A DNA stretch of 64,000 nt from Anaerofilum hominis. GTDB lineage: Bacteria; Bacillota; Clostridia; Oscillospirales; Ruminococcaceae. How positions within the stretch are numbered: the stretch's first letter is position 1; each line of letters begins with the position of its first letter. A program made the translations under genes and the position numbers. Positions 1 through 7,432 of the stretch are shown one piece after another. The notes under the pieces were generated by a model. That model was not told the origin of the DNA. It ran no database searches and worked only from the letters and a program-made list of their open reading frames with translations. The stretch spans positions 1 through 64,000 of the forward strand of contig NZ_JACONZ010000003.1 in the NCBI RefSeq assembly GCF_014287275.1, written 5' to 3'.

Positions 1-40
1 CTTGGTTGGAGACGACCTGGGAAAATAGGTAGGTGCCGGC
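1..40 (+). rRNA. rrf: 5S ribosomal RNA, 3' end only
   Basis: The first 40 bases match the 3' third of a bacterial 5S rRNA: the GGAGACGACC / GGGAAAATAGG arms around loop E, followed by the TGCCGG terminal-helix strand. The rest lies left of the window. Three tRNA genes follow on the same strand, the usual arrangement at the 3' end of an rRNA operon. The end near base 40 is estimated from where homology to the terminal helix stops; the T-rich bases 42-49 have no strong hairpin in front of them, so transcription probably continues into the tRNAs. Confidence 0.8.
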
Positions 41-101
41 CCTTTTCTTATATGAGGGGAAAAGATCCTCAGCAAAAAAGCATGAGTGCAAAGAAGAAGC
101 G

Positions 102-418
102 GAAGATGGCGGTGATCGCGCAGCGATCCGGGACGCGTGAGCGTCACGAGGACATCTTCGCTGCATTCAAAAGCACAGAGTGCTTACCCGAAAGAGCCAG
201 AGCGCAGAAGAGCGCCGAGGATGGCCATAATCGCGAAGCGATCCGGGATGCGCGAGCATCACGAGGACATCCTCGCTGCAATGAAAGCGCCGATGGCGCT
301 TTTACACAAAAGCATGAGTGCTGGAGTGAGCCGAAGATGGCCGTGATCGCAAAGCGATCCGGGACGCGTAAGCGTCATGAGGACATCTTCGCTACATTCA
401 AAAGCACTTTGTGCTTTT
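102..418 (+). repeat. Three structured repeats with compensatory base changes between 5S rRNA and tRNA-Glu
   Basis: Three copies lie at 102-185, 217-302 and 333-418 (spacing 115 and 116). Each can fold the same way: an outer stem GAAGATG/CATCTTC (102-108 with 153-159), a hairpin GATCGC/GCGATC with a 3-base loop, a hairpin GACGC/GCGTC closed by a GNRA tetraloop (GTGA, GCGA, GTAA in the three copies), then a hairpin AAAGCAC/GTGCTT. Copy 2 changes both sides of the pairs: outer stem GAGGATG/CATCCTC (217-223 with 268-274), second hairpin GATGC/GCATC, last hairpin AAAGCGCC/GGCGCTTT. Such paired changes point to selection on RNA structure. Function is unknown; processing of the rRNA-tRNA precursor is one possibility. 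Confidence 0.75.
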
Positions 419-424
419 GAATGC

Positions 425-499
425 GGCCCCTTGGTCAAGCGGCTAAGACGGCGCCCTCTCACGGCGCAATCGTGGGTTCGATTCCCGCAGGGGTCACCA
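425..499 (+). tRNA. tRNA-Glu (anticodon CTC)
   Basis: A complete cloverleaf: acceptor GGCCCCT (425-431) pairs with AGGGGTC (489-495), anticodon stem GCGCC/GGCGC encloses CTCTCAC with CTC at 458-460, T-loop TTCGATT, and an encoded CCA at 497-499. The discriminator base is A. Confidence 0.95.
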
Positions 500-504
500 T
501 TACG

Positions 505-531
505 GAAAAACGGCGTATGCCGTTTTTCTTT
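505..531 (+). terminator. Hairpin with T-run between tRNA-Glu and tRNA-Lys
   Basis: GAAAAACGGC (505-514), loop GTAT, GCCGTTTTTC (519-528), then TTT. It could be a terminator or an RNA processing hairpin inside the tRNA transcript; tRNA-Lys starts six bases later, so full termination would need a separate promoter for the next tRNA, which I do not see. Confidence 0.5.
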
Positions 532-536
532 CGTCT

Positions 537-612
<76 letters not shown>

Positions 613-622
613 ATCATACAGA

Positions 623-718
623 GCACCACAAAGGACGCAGGCAGCGCTTTTATTTGAAAAAAACGCTGCGGTGAAAGTCCTGGCAGGTGCGCTGGGACAG
701 TGATCTGCCTTAGGGCAG
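623..718 (+). other. Spacer between tRNA-Lys and tRNA-Asn with two hairpins
   Basis: A long irregular stem is formed by GCACC (623-627)/GGTGC (686-690), GGAC (633-636)/GTCC (677-680) and GCAGCG (641-646)/CGCTGC (664-669), separated by internal loops. A short hairpin CTGCC-TTAG-GGCAG follows at 705-718. No open reading frame or promoter is convincing. I infer a processing stalk in the precursor transcript. Confidence 0.45.
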
Positions 719-729
719 TTACCATATAT

Positions 730-805
730 TCCTCCTTAGCTCAGTCGGTAGAGCATGCGGCTGTTAACCGCAGGGTCGTTGGTTCGAGCCCAACAGGGGG
801 AGCCA
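730..805 (+). tRNA. tRNA-Asn (anticodon GTT)
   Basis: Acceptor TCCTCCT (730-736) pairs with AGGGGGA (795-801). Anticodon stem TGCGG/CCGCA encloses CTGTTAA with GTT in the anticodon position; T-arm GTTGG/CCAAC encloses TTCGAGC; discriminator G; CCA encoded at 803-805. A 28-base copy of its 3' end recurs at 1789-1816. Confidence 0.95.
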
Positions 806-837
806 AAAAAGACTTCGTCATTGACGAAGTCTTTTTT
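806..837 (+). terminator. Intrinsic terminator of the rRNA/tRNA operon
   Basis: GACTTCGTCA (811-820) and TGACGAAGTC (822-831) form a near-perfect hairpin flanked by A6 upstream and T6 downstream, directly after tRNA-Asn. Confidence 0.85.
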
Positions 838-1369
838 ATTTTGTCTCAAAAAAGGCGCTGCGGTATTCTGCGCCGCAGGGCTCCCGGTCCTGCGGGCGGG
901 AAAAGTGCCTGCGCCCGCGGCCCAGCGACAAGCGAAACTGGGCTGGGGGCCGGCCTATGGGGAGGCTACAAAAGCCGTGCGGTGTGTTGGTTCGTCGGTC
1001 ATACGGCCTGTTCTTTCCCTTTTGTACGCTGCTCTGTGCCAGACCCACTGGTGAGCACGAGCCTTTTGCCCGCCCTGGCTGGGGCCAAAAACGCGCTGGC
1101 CCGCATATTTTCTGCTCTCCGTGCTCCGGCCTCACAGCTGCAGGGCAGCATCGCAAGCCTGTTCGCCGCCCTGCGAAAGGCCTGCAGGAGAAACGTTACT
1201 GTCTGCTATAATATCCGGTCAGGCATTTTACCGCGCTCGCCGCCTTGTGGTGCCGTTCATTTTGTAGCCGCCATAAGCATTGATTTTCATATTTGTTTCT
1301 TCCATTATTTTTTGTTCGCTGATGTTGTTTCTTTTTATATACATGATGGCATATACATAGAAAATGTGG
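838..1369. other. Gene-free stretch
   Basis: No reading frame here shows recognisable protein features or a ribosome binding site. The left half is GC-rich, the right half (from about 1260) AT-rich, suggesting two origins. It is the left part of the interval between tRNA-Asn and the duplicated tRNA end. Confidence 0.4.
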
Positions 1370-1392
1370 TACAATCGCAAAGAGGTGATGAC

Positions 1393-1572
1393 ATGGCCAG
1401 CAAAGCTCAATTAGAAGCGAATTTCCGATATTTGGCAAAGAAAAAGACTATAACCATTCGATTTGATCCGGATGAATTAGAAAAGGTAAAAAAAGAAGCG
1501 GAGAAGTATGGCAGCAGTCTGCAAGGTTATATTGTGCAGGCAGTACGAGACCGCATGGGGAAGAACCTTTAG
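1393..1572 (+). CDS. Small ribbon-helix-helix-like DNA-binding protein (59 aa)
   Basis: A 59-residue basic protein. Residues 18-27 (KTITIRFDPD) resemble the DNA-contacting strand of Arc/MetJ/CopG ribbon-helix-helix proteins, followed by two helices (ELEKVKKEAEKYG and SLQGYIVQAVRDRM). Such proteins act as dimeric repressors, often as antitoxins or plasmid/element regulators. The ATG at 1393 follows GAGGTG (1382-1387). An extended -10 box TGGTACAAT (1367-1375) sits just upstream, which would give a very short leader. No toxin gene adjoins it. The gene is AT-richer than its surroundings and lies between the two copies of the tRNA 3' end, consistent with the last surviving gene of an inserted element. 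Confidence 0.7.
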   Translation: MASKAQLEANFRYLAKKKTITIRFDPDELEKVKKEAEKYGSSLQGYIVQAVRDRMGKNL

Positions 1573-1788
1573 AACAAAAACACTTCAGAAAAATCCGAAG
1601 CGCTTTTTATCTTTTTTTTTAAATATAAATGTCCATGTGGATTCAAACAGCCCCTCCCCCACCCTGTAACCCACATTAAAATCGATTATTGATGTGGCGT
1701 TGTACATTTTGACTGGCGCATTTTGTGGAAAATCCGCATTGCAATGCAGTCTTTTTAGAATCCACCTGCGTGCAATTGAATCCCCCAG
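1573..1788. other. AT-rich stretch with dyads, no gene
   Basis: After the small gene there is a weak CTTC/GAAG hairpin followed by a T-run. Then come an imperfect dyad around ATCGAT with CCACAT/ATGTGG ends (about 1670-1697) and a perfect 12-base palindrome GCATTGCAATGC (1736-1747). These could be protein-binding or recombination sites of a former mobile element, but nothing here identifies them. Confidence 0.35.
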
Positions 1789-1816
1789 GTTGGTTCGAGC
1801 CCAACAGAAGAAGCCA
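1789..1816 (+). pseudogene. tRNA 3'-end fragment (partial copy of tRNA-Asn end)
   Basis: GTTGG-TTCGAGC-CCAAC followed by AGAAGAAG and CCA: an intact T-arm, acceptor 3' strand and CCA without any 5' half. It matches the tRNA-Asn end (778-805) at 25 of 28 positions, the T-arm being identical. Integrases using a tRNA 3' end as attachment site leave such a copy at the far end of the insert. It could instead be the remnant of a different decayed tRNA. Confidence 0.65.
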
Positions 1817-1817
1817 G

Positions 1818-1851
1818 AAAAAAGGCTCCGTCGCAGGACGGGCTCTTTTTT
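1818..1851 (+). terminator. Terminator behind the tRNA fragment
   Basis: A6 then GGCTCCGTC (1824-1832), loop GCAG, GACGGGCTC (1837-1845), then T6. One mismatch in the stem. It has the same placement and form as the terminator behind tRNA-Asn, suggesting the fragment carried its own terminator along. Confidence 0.55.
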
Positions 1852-2023
1852 ATTCTCTCGCTGCGGAAAACACCGAAGAGACCTCGGGTAGGGCGCAGAG
1901 CTGCTGCGAAAGGGGGATACCGGGCCGCTTCACATCAGCAGGAAAAAATCTCCGCTGGGGCGCAGGCCCGCTGCGTACCGGGGCCCGATCTGCAAAAGCG
2001 GGCAAAAACAGGCGGGGCCTCCC

Positions 2024-2052
2024 TTGACATTCTGCGCTCCAGGCGTTATGTT
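2024..2052 (+). promoter_or_regulatory. Sigma-A-type promoter of the VanY-like gene
   Basis: TTGACA (2024-2029), 17-base spacer, TATGTT (2047-2052), 32 bases before the start codon at 2085. The preceding 1852-2023 holds no gene I can support. Confidence 0.75.
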
Positions 2053-2084
2053 AGACCCATTATGGGAAAACAGGAGAAACACAG

Positions 2085-2984
2085 ATGAGATTAAAAGCAT
2101 TGATCCCTTTCGCCCTGGCTGCGGCGTGTACTTTATTGCTGGCGGGCTGCGGCGGCAGGACGGGTTCCTCGGCCCCGGCCTTGCCGCAGGGGATCCCGGC
2201 GGCGTCGGCCGCCCCTACGGAGCCCCCGGCCCCCGCCGGGTCCCCCGCGCCCACCCCGGCGGCGGACCCCTTTGCGGACGTCCCGGGATACCGGCAGCCG
2301 GAAGCGGCCCGCTATGCGGAGTACGCAGCGCTGCACCCTGAGTTCACTGCGGAGCAGACGGTGGTCTATGTGAACATCGGCCTTGACCGGGAGTTTTATA
2401 CCGGCGTGGAGACGGTGGCGGATCCGGACAGCCTGCTGGTACTGTGCAACAAATATCACCAGCTGCCGGACGGCTATGAACCTGCCGATCTGACCCGGAT
2501 CTCGGCCGGACGCTCCAACGGCGGCAAGACCCTTTACCTGCGGGCCGAGGCTGCGGCCGCCTTTGAGGCCCTCTGCGAGGGGGCGGCCGCGGAGGGATAC
2601 ACCATCCTGGGCCAGTCGGGCTATCGCAGCTATGCCTATCAGCAGCAGCTGTACAGCAACTATGCGGCGCGGGACGGGCAGGCCGCGGCGGACACCTACA
2701 GCGCCCGGCCCGGATTTTCCGAACATCAGACCGGGCTGGCGATGGATATCTGCAACGGCGCGCTGTCTTATACAGAGTTTGGGCAAACGGCGGAGTATGC
2801 CTGGGCAAAGGAGAATCTGCACCGCTACGGTTTTGTGCTTCACTATCTGCCCGAGACCCAGTGGATCACCGGCTATATGACCGAGGAGTGGCACATCCGC
2901 TATGTGGGCGAAGAGACGGCCGCAGAGATCTACGAGTTGGGGATCACTTTTGACGAGTACTGCGCAGCCTATCTGCCGGGCTGA
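2085..2984 (+). CDS. VanY/M15-family D-alanyl-D-alanine carboxypeptidase, lipoprotein
   Basis: A 299-residue exported peptidase expected to trim the terminal D-Ala of peptidoglycan stem peptides. Residues 1-22 form a lipoprotein signal ending in the lipobox LLAGC (Cys22), followed by a Pro/Ala-rich linker to about residue 65. The catalytic domain has the M15B signatures GYRSYAYQQ, SEHQTGLAMDI (zinc His and Asp) and EEWHIRY (catalytic Glu, zinc His). The start is preceded by AGGAG and a good promoter. It stands alone, with no vanHAX genes nearby, so a role in normal wall turnover is more likely than glycopeptide resistance. Confidence 0.9.
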   Translation: MRLKALIPFALAAACTLLLAGCGGRTGSSAPALPQGIPAASAAPTEPPAPAGSPAPTPAADPFADVPGYRQPEAARYAEYAALHPEFTAEQTVVYVNIGLDREFYTGVETVADPDSLLVLCNKYHQLPDGYEPADLTRISAGRSNGGKTLYLRAEAAAAFEALCEGAAAEGYTILGQSGYRSYAYQQQLYSNYAARDGQAAADTYSARPGFSEHQTGLAMDICNGALSYTEFGQTAEYAWAKENLHRYGFVLHYLPETQWITGYMTEEWHIRYVGEETAAEIYELGITFDEYCAAYLPG

Positions 2985-3007
2985 AAGGACTGCCCGGAAA
3001 ATAAAAT

Positions 3008-3036
3008 TTGACATTTGTAGAATTCAGCGTTATACT
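3008..3036 (+). promoter_or_regulatory. Consensus promoter of the cold-shock leader
   Basis: TTGACA (3008-3013), 17-base spacer, TATACT (3031-3036). TAGAAT (3018-3023) and ATTCTA (3045-3050) form an inverted repeat across the -10 region that might be an operator. Transcription would begin near 3043 and run through the terminator-like hairpin at 3068-3120 before reaching the gene at 3228. Confidence 0.8.
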
Positions 3037-3067
3037 ATAGAAGTATTCTAAATGTAATAATTGATTG

Positions 3068-3120
3068 GGCGCGGTATGAGATCAATTTCCATTTTGATTT
3101 CATGCCGCGCCGTTTTTTTA
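3068..3120 (+). terminator. Strong intrinsic terminator inside the cold-shock gene leader
   Basis: Arms 3068-3085 and 3094-3111 form an 18-bp stem with two G-U pairs and an 8-base loop, followed by GTTTTTTT. It sits 25 bases after the predicted transcription start and 108 bases before the cold-shock start codon. Either the promoter makes a ~75-base small RNA or the hairpin is a conditional attenuator. Two more stems lie in the leader: an imperfect TATAG..CTATA hairpin near 3119-3141 and AAAAACG/CGTTTTT near 3143-3167. Confidence 0.75.
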
Positions 3121-3227
3121 TAGGTTTCACCGAAAGCTATAAAAAACGGCTGTCCAGGTCGTTTTTCGCCCGGAGCCCGGCACGATGACTTGCACTGGAA
3201 TAACACTACTTTTAGGAGGTATTTTTT

Positions 3228-3440
3228 ATGAATACCGGTACTGTAAAATGGTTCAATGACGACAAGGGCTTTGGCTTTATCTCCAACGACGACGGCAGCG
3301 GCGACGTGTTCGTGCACTTCTCCGCCATCCAGTCTGAGGGCTTTAAGAGCCTTTCCGACGGACAGAAGGTCACCTTTGACTCCGAGGTCGACCCCAAAAA
3401 CGCCAGCAAGATGCGCGCGATCAACGTCCGCATCGCCTGA
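3228..3440 (+). CDS. Cold-shock protein, CspA family
   Basis: A 70-residue single-domain protein that binds single-stranded RNA and acts as an RNA chaperone. RNP1 (KGFGFI, residues 13-18) and RNP2 (VFVHF, 27-31) are intact, and the N-terminal GTVKWFN is typical. The length is standard. A full AGGAGGT precedes the ATG. The leader carries a promoter and a strong terminator-like hairpin, so expression is probably controlled after initiation. Confidence 0.95.
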   Translation: MNTGTVKWFNDDKGFGFISNDDGSGDVFVHFSAIQSEGFKSLSDGQKVTFDSEVDPKNASKMRAINVRIA

Positions 3441-3462
3441 GCAGACCCACCACACAGCAGAA

Positions 3463-3509
3463 GAGCTGCTTTGCGCCGTACACCGGCACAAAGCGGCTCT
3501 TTTATTTTG
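3463..3509 (+). terminator. Intrinsic terminator of the cold-shock gene
   Basis: GAGCTGCTTTG (3463-3473) pairs with CAAAGCGGCTC (3489-3499), with one G-U pair and a smaller GCCG/CGGC stem inside, followed by a T-rich tail. Confidence 0.8.
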
Positions 3510-3574
3510 CAGAAAAATGCGGCCAGACGGGCCCCGCGGCCTGCGGCGCGGCTGCAGCGGGCAGCGCTGGGGCC

Positions 3575-4861
3575 CTACTCGTACCGCAGCGCTTCGATGG
3601 GGTCCAGCTTGGCGGCCTTGCTGGCCGGATAGCTGCCGAAAAAGACGCCGATCGCCATCGAGAAGCCCACCGAAGCCGTCACGGCCAGGAGGGAGGGCTT
3701 GGCCGCATATCCCAGCAGGGAGGCGCCCCAGGCCCCCAGTATCACGCCCAGGACGATGCCGATGACGCCGCCGATGAGGCAGATCACCACCGATTCGGTG
3801 ATAAACTGCAGCCGGATGGCGTACCCCGGCGCGCCCAGGGCCTTGCGGGTGCCGATCTCACGGGTGCGCTCGGTGATCGAGACCATCATGATGTTCATCA
3901 CGCCGATGCCGCCCACCAGCAGGCTGATGGCCGCAATGGCCGCAATGGCCAGCTGCACGGTGGAGATCATCTCGGTGACGGTGCTCATCATGCTCTCCAT
4001 GCTGGAAGCGCGCACGGTCCAGCTCTGGTTGCGGGTGTAATAACTGGCAAAAAAGCTCTCGGTGTCGGATAGGAACTGGGCGTTCTCCCCCGCCGAACTG
4101 CCCACCACCGTAAAGCTCTGATACCCTGCCGCAGAGCCGGCAAGCTTTTTGGCCGTAGTGAGAGGGATATAGACCGGATAGCTCACGTCGCTGCCGAACA
4201 TGGCCACCGCGCCGCCGTCGTCGTAGGGGGTGACGCCCACGATGTAAAAGGTATAGACCTTGCCGTTCACCGCAGCCTCAAAGGACTTGCCGATGGGGTC
4301 GGTCCTTTCCCCAAAGAGCTTTTCAGCAAATTCGTCGGTCACCACGCAGACCTTTTTCCGGCCGTCCAGATCGTTCTGGTTGAGAAAACGGCCGTTGGTG
4401 ATCTCCAGCCCCTCGGCGGCGGGATAGTCCAGATCGGCACCGGTGATATTGACATTCAGGCTTGTGCTCTTTTGGGTGACCGTACCGCTGCCCAAAGATT
4501 CGGAGCGGGAGACGGCCGCGACCCTGTCGCCGAAAGCCCTGCGGTATTCGGCGATCATGTCGTCGGTGAGCAGATCCTCGTCGGCGGGCCGGCTGGGGCC
4601 GAACATGCGGATGCTGACGCCCTCCATCATGACGGCTTCGCCGTCGTCGTCCGAACTTTTCTGGCTCAGGCTGACGGTGATATTGCCCGCGCCCAGGCTC
4701 TGCATCGAGTCGCTGATCGAGCCGGTGAGCGAGTCGCCCACCGTGACGATGGCGATGACCGAGCCGATGCCGATGATGATGCCCAGCATGGTCAGGACCG
4801 CGCGCATTTTGTTGGCCCACAGGCTGGCAAAGGCCATGCGGATATTGTCAAGCAGTCCCAC
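3575..4861 (-). CDS. MacB/FtsX-family ABC transporter permease
   Basis: About 428 residues with the MacB layout: an N-terminal transmembrane helix (RAVLTMLGIIIGIGSVIAIV), a ~230-residue extracellular MacB_PCD-type domain, and three C-terminal helices with the FtsX signature (GVMNIMMVSITERTREIGTR). With the ATPase and adaptor it forms a tripartite exporter; the substrate cannot be read from sequence. The frame opens at a GTG at 4885, but the GTG at 4861 is preceded by AAGGAAG at good distance and I prefer it. The gene overlaps the ATPase gene, indicating translational coupling. Confidence 0.88.
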   Translation of the reverse strand: MGLLDNIRMAFASLWANKMRAVLTMLGIIIGIGSVIAIVTVGDSLTGSISDSMQSLGAGNITVSLSQKSSDDDGEAVMMEGVSIRMFGPSRPADEDLLTDDMIAEYRRAFGDRVAAVSRSESLGSGTVTQKSTSLNVNITGADLDYPAAEGLEITNGRFLNQNDLDGRKKVCVVTDEFAEKLFGERTDPIGKSFEAAVNGKVYTFYIVGVTPYDDGGAVAMFGSDVSYPVYIPLTTAKKLAGSAAGYQSFTVVGSSAGENAQFLSDTESFFASYYTRNQSWTVRASSMESMMSTVTEMISTVQLAIAAIAAISLLVGGIGVMNIMMVSITERTREIGTRKALGAPGYAIRLQFITESVVICLIGGVIGIVLGVILGAWGASLLGYAAKPSLLAVTASVGFSMAIGVFFGSYPASKAAKLDPIEALRYE

Positions 4862-5603
4862 GGGCGCCACTTCCTTTCCGCTCACTGATGATCCTGCCGT
4901 CCTTGAGGGTCAGGATGCGCCCGCACTCCTCCGCGAGCTCGGGGTTATGGGTGATCAGCACGACGGTCTTGCCCTGCTGCTCGTGCAGATCGTGAAAAAT
5001 ATCCATCACGGTGCGGCTGGTCTGCGAATCCAGCGCGCCCGTGGGCTCGTCGGCCAGCAGCAGGGCGGGATCGCAGGCCATGGCGCGGGCGATGGCCACC
5101 CGCTGCTTCTGTCCGCCGGAAAGCTCGCTGGGCTGGTGCTTGGCCCGGTCGCTCATGCCCACCATCTGCAGCAGCTCCCTGGCCCGGGCCGCGCGGCGGC
5201 GGGCGGGCACGCCCGCGTACAGCATGGGCAGCTCCACATTTTTCTGGGCGGTGGTGCGGCCGATGAGGTTGAAGGTCTGAAACACAAAGCCGATCTTGCG
5301 GTTGCGGATGGCGGACAGCTGGGGATCGGTGGCTTTTTCCACGTCCACGCCGTCGAGGTGATAGGTCCCGCGGGTGGGGCGGTCCAAAGCGCCGATGATG
5401 TTCATCATGGTGGATTTGCCCGAACCCGACTCGCCCACAATGGCCACGAATTCGCCCGGCCAGACCGTCAGGTCGATGCCGTGCAGGATCTCCAGCTCAT
5501 TGGGCCGGCCGGCATAATAGGTCTTGACCAAGCTGCGGATGGCGATCAGCGGCCCGCCTGCCGCGCCGCCGGTGCAGCCCTCAAACAGTTCCCTTGTCAT
5601 CAT
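4848..5603 (-). CDS. MacB/LolD-type ABC transporter ATP-binding protein
   Basis: A 251-residue cytoplasmic ATPase powering the adjacent permease. Walker A GESGSGKST (57-65), Q-loop FQTFN (108-112), signature LSGGQ (161-165), Walker B LLLADEPTGA (181-190) and the H-loop ITHNPE are all intact. The LolD/MacB subfamily is indicated by the ADEPTGALDS block and by the FtsX-type partner. It starts three bases after the adaptor stop codon, its ribosome binding site lying inside the adaptor's end, and its 3' end overlaps the permease gene. Confidence 0.92.
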   Translation of the reverse strand: MMTRELFEGCTGGAAGGPLIAIRSLVKTYYAGRPNELEILHGIDLTVWPGEFVAIVGESGSGKSTMMNIIGALDRPTRGTYHLDGVDVEKATDPQLSAIRNRKIGFVFQTFNLIGRTTAQKNVELPMLYAGVPARRRAARARELLQMVGMSDRAKHQPSELSGGQKQRVAIARAMACDPALLLADEPTGALDSQTSRTVMDIFHDLHEQQGKTVVLITHNPELAEECGRILTLKDGRIISERKGSGARGTA

Positions 5604-5606
5604 CCC

Positions 5607-7382
5607 TCAGCCCCCCATCGGGCCGCCGCCCCCGCCGGGAGCGCCGCCGCCCCCGCCGACGTCGGGCGCGGCCATGGCGCCGCCCGCCACAGCAAAACCG
5701 CCCATATCGACAGCGCCTCCGCCGGTGCCGGAGCCGCCGGTATTCACCCTGGCCTCATCGGCGTCGGCGCTGCTGCGCACCTCCATGCCCTCTTCCAGGC
5801 CGTCGCCGGAGATCTCGATATAATAGTCGTTCTCCGCGCCGGTGGTGACCGGCACGGGCTCAAAGACCGCGTCGGCCCCGCTGCCGCCGGTTTTGACGTA
5901 AACCACGCTGCCGCCGTTTTCATCGGCGCCCACCGCGTCGATGGGCACCACAAAGACGTTGTCGGTGGTGGAGAGGATGATGTTCAGCTTGGCGTTCATG
6001 CCCACGAGAAGCCCGGTGTCCTGGTCGTCCACCGTGGCCTCGCAGGCAAAGCCGCCGGAGGAGTTCTGCCCGCTGGAAGCGGTCTTGGACACCTGGGTGA
6101 CCGTGCCGTGGATGACCGTGTCGCCGGTGGCGTCGCTGGTGATATTCACCGGCAGGCCCACCGCGACGTTGGGGATGTCGTACTCCTCCACCGAGAAAGA
6201 GATCTTCAGCCTGCCGACGTTCTGGATGGTGGCGACGATGCTGTCGGTGACGGCGCTGCCCACCGTGGCGTTGAGGGCGGTCACGGTGCCGGCCGACCCG
6301 GCCTTGAGCGTACATTCTTCCAGCTGGTCCTGCAGCTCCTCCAGCGTGTCGCTGCTCTTGCTGTCCTTGAGCGCGGTCTCGGCGGAGGTCAGCTGCTCTT
6401 TTGCGCTGGTGAACTGGCTCTCCAGCGTGTCCAGCTGGGTGCGGGCCTGTTCTTTGGCGGCGGCGGCGCTGTTCAGCGCCTGCTCCAAAGCGGCGTAGCC
6501 GCACAGCTCTTTGCCGCTGTTGAGGGCAGAGAGCGCCTGTTGGGCGCTGGCGGCAAGGCCGCCGCTCTGGGCGGCGGTGTCCACCGTCCCGCCGGCCGTA
6601 AAGGTCGTGCCGTTATAGGCGCTGCAGGCGGCGCTGAGGGCCTGCGCGGCGCTCACGACCGCAGGGGCGGAAAGGTCGCCGCCGGCGGCAGCCACCGCCG
6701 CGGTATAGGCGTCCAGCTTTGCCGCCACGTCCCCGGCCGCCGCCTGCGCAGCCGCCGCCGCCGCGTCGTAAGCGGACTGAAGCGCAAGGACCGTGTTTTT
6801 TGCGTTTTCAAAAGCGCTGGCGGCATTGTTGCAGGCCGCCGCGGCGCTGTTGTAGGCGGCCTCCGCAGCGCTGGCCTTGTCGTAGGCGCTGTTGTAGGCG
6901 GCCAGGGCCTTGTCATAGCTTGCCTGCGCCTTTTCGATGTTTTCCGCAAGCGCCTCCTTTGCTTTCTGGAGCTGCTTTTCGATCTCAGAGGTGTCCAGCG
7001 TGCAGATGACGTCGCCCTCCTGCACGGTGTCTCCCACCTGGACCTTGACCTCCTTGACCGTGTATTTGAGCTGGGTGGTCACGTTGCTGACCTCGGCGCT
7101 GCCCACCGTGCCGGTGGCGGAGATGGAATTTTCCAGGCTGGTTTTCTGCAGGACGGTGGTGCGGACGAATGCGGGCGCCCCGCCGCCCGCTGCGCCCCGG
7201 CCGGCGGCGAGAAAGCGCCAGCCCAGAAAGCTGCCGGCAGCCGCCAGGACGATCAGGGCGGCGAAGCTCTTTTTGTGGCGGCGGACCCAGCGGGCCATAG
7301 GCCCGAAAATGCGTCCCAGCCCCCCGCGCAGGGCTGCGGGCAGCCCACGGATGCCTTTTTTTGCAGTGCTCTCTTCGTTCAT
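5607..7382 (-). CDS. HlyD/MacA-family efflux adaptor (membrane fusion protein)
   Basis: A 591-residue membrane-anchored adaptor of a MacAB-like exporter. After a basic cytoplasmic segment there is one transmembrane helix (about residues 40-60), a split biotinyl-lipoyl domain (GDTVQEGDVICTLD; AGSAGTVTALNATVG), a very long Ala-rich coiled-coil hairpin (about 130-360), a beta-barrel region, and a low-complexity Gly/Pro-rich tail of about 35 residues. The Ala-rich hairpin is unusually long. The ATG at 7382 has GAGGAG seven bases upstream; the in-frame TTG at 7388 would sit too close to it. First gene of the operon, under the direct-repeat region at 7433-7498. Confidence 0.88.
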   Translation of the reverse strand: MNEESTAKKGIRGLPAALRGGLGRIFGPMARWVRRHKKSFAALIVLAAAGSFLGWRFLAAGRGAAGGGAPAFVRTTVLQKTSLENSISATGTVGSAEVSNVTTQLKYTVKEVKVQVGDTVQEGDVICTLDTSEIEKQLQKAKEALAENIEKAQASYDKALAAYNSAYDKASAAEAAYNSAAAACNNAASAFENAKNTVLALQSAYDAAAAAAQAAAGDVAAKLDAYTAAVAAAGGDLSAPAVVSAAQALSAACSAYNGTTFTAGGTVDTAAQSGGLAASAQQALSALNSGKELCGYAALEQALNSAAAAKEQARTQLDTLESQFTSAKEQLTSAETALKDSKSSDTLEELQDQLEECTLKAGSAGTVTALNATVGSAVTDSIVATIQNVGRLKISFSVEEYDIPNVAVGLPVNITSDATGDTVIHGTVTQVSKTASSGQNSSGGFACEATVDDQDTGLLVGMNAKLNIILSTTDNVFVVPIDAVGADENGGSVVYVKTGGSGADAVFEPVPVTTGAENDYYIEISGDGLEEGMEVRSSADADEARVNTGGSGTGGGAVDMGGFAVAGGAMAAPDVGGGGGAPGGGGGPMGG

Positions 7383-7432
7383 GTCCAAGCTCCTCTTCTT
7401 GTAAAAAATAAATTCGTTGGTGTCCGGGCTTC

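Noticed and set aside
102..418. CRISPR-like array
   Set aside because: Only three copies, 115-base period, no distinct spacers, and the units are multi-hairpin structures in an rRNA operon.
52..420. 122-codon open frame across the three repeats, with a repeated peptide in each copy
   Set aside because: The copies fall in different frames, no ribosome binding site is present, and the substitutions preserve base pairing, not amino acids. RNA structure explains them better.
1393..1572. Type II toxin-antitoxin module
   Set aside because: Only an antitoxin-like protein is present; no partner gene overlaps or adjoins it.
1789..1816. Functional tRNA gene
   Set aside because: No D-arm, anticodon arm or 5' acceptor strand can be found upstream.
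2085..2984. Glycopeptide-resistance VanY
   Set aside because: No vanR/S/H/A/X neighbours; a general M15 carboxypeptidase is the better call.
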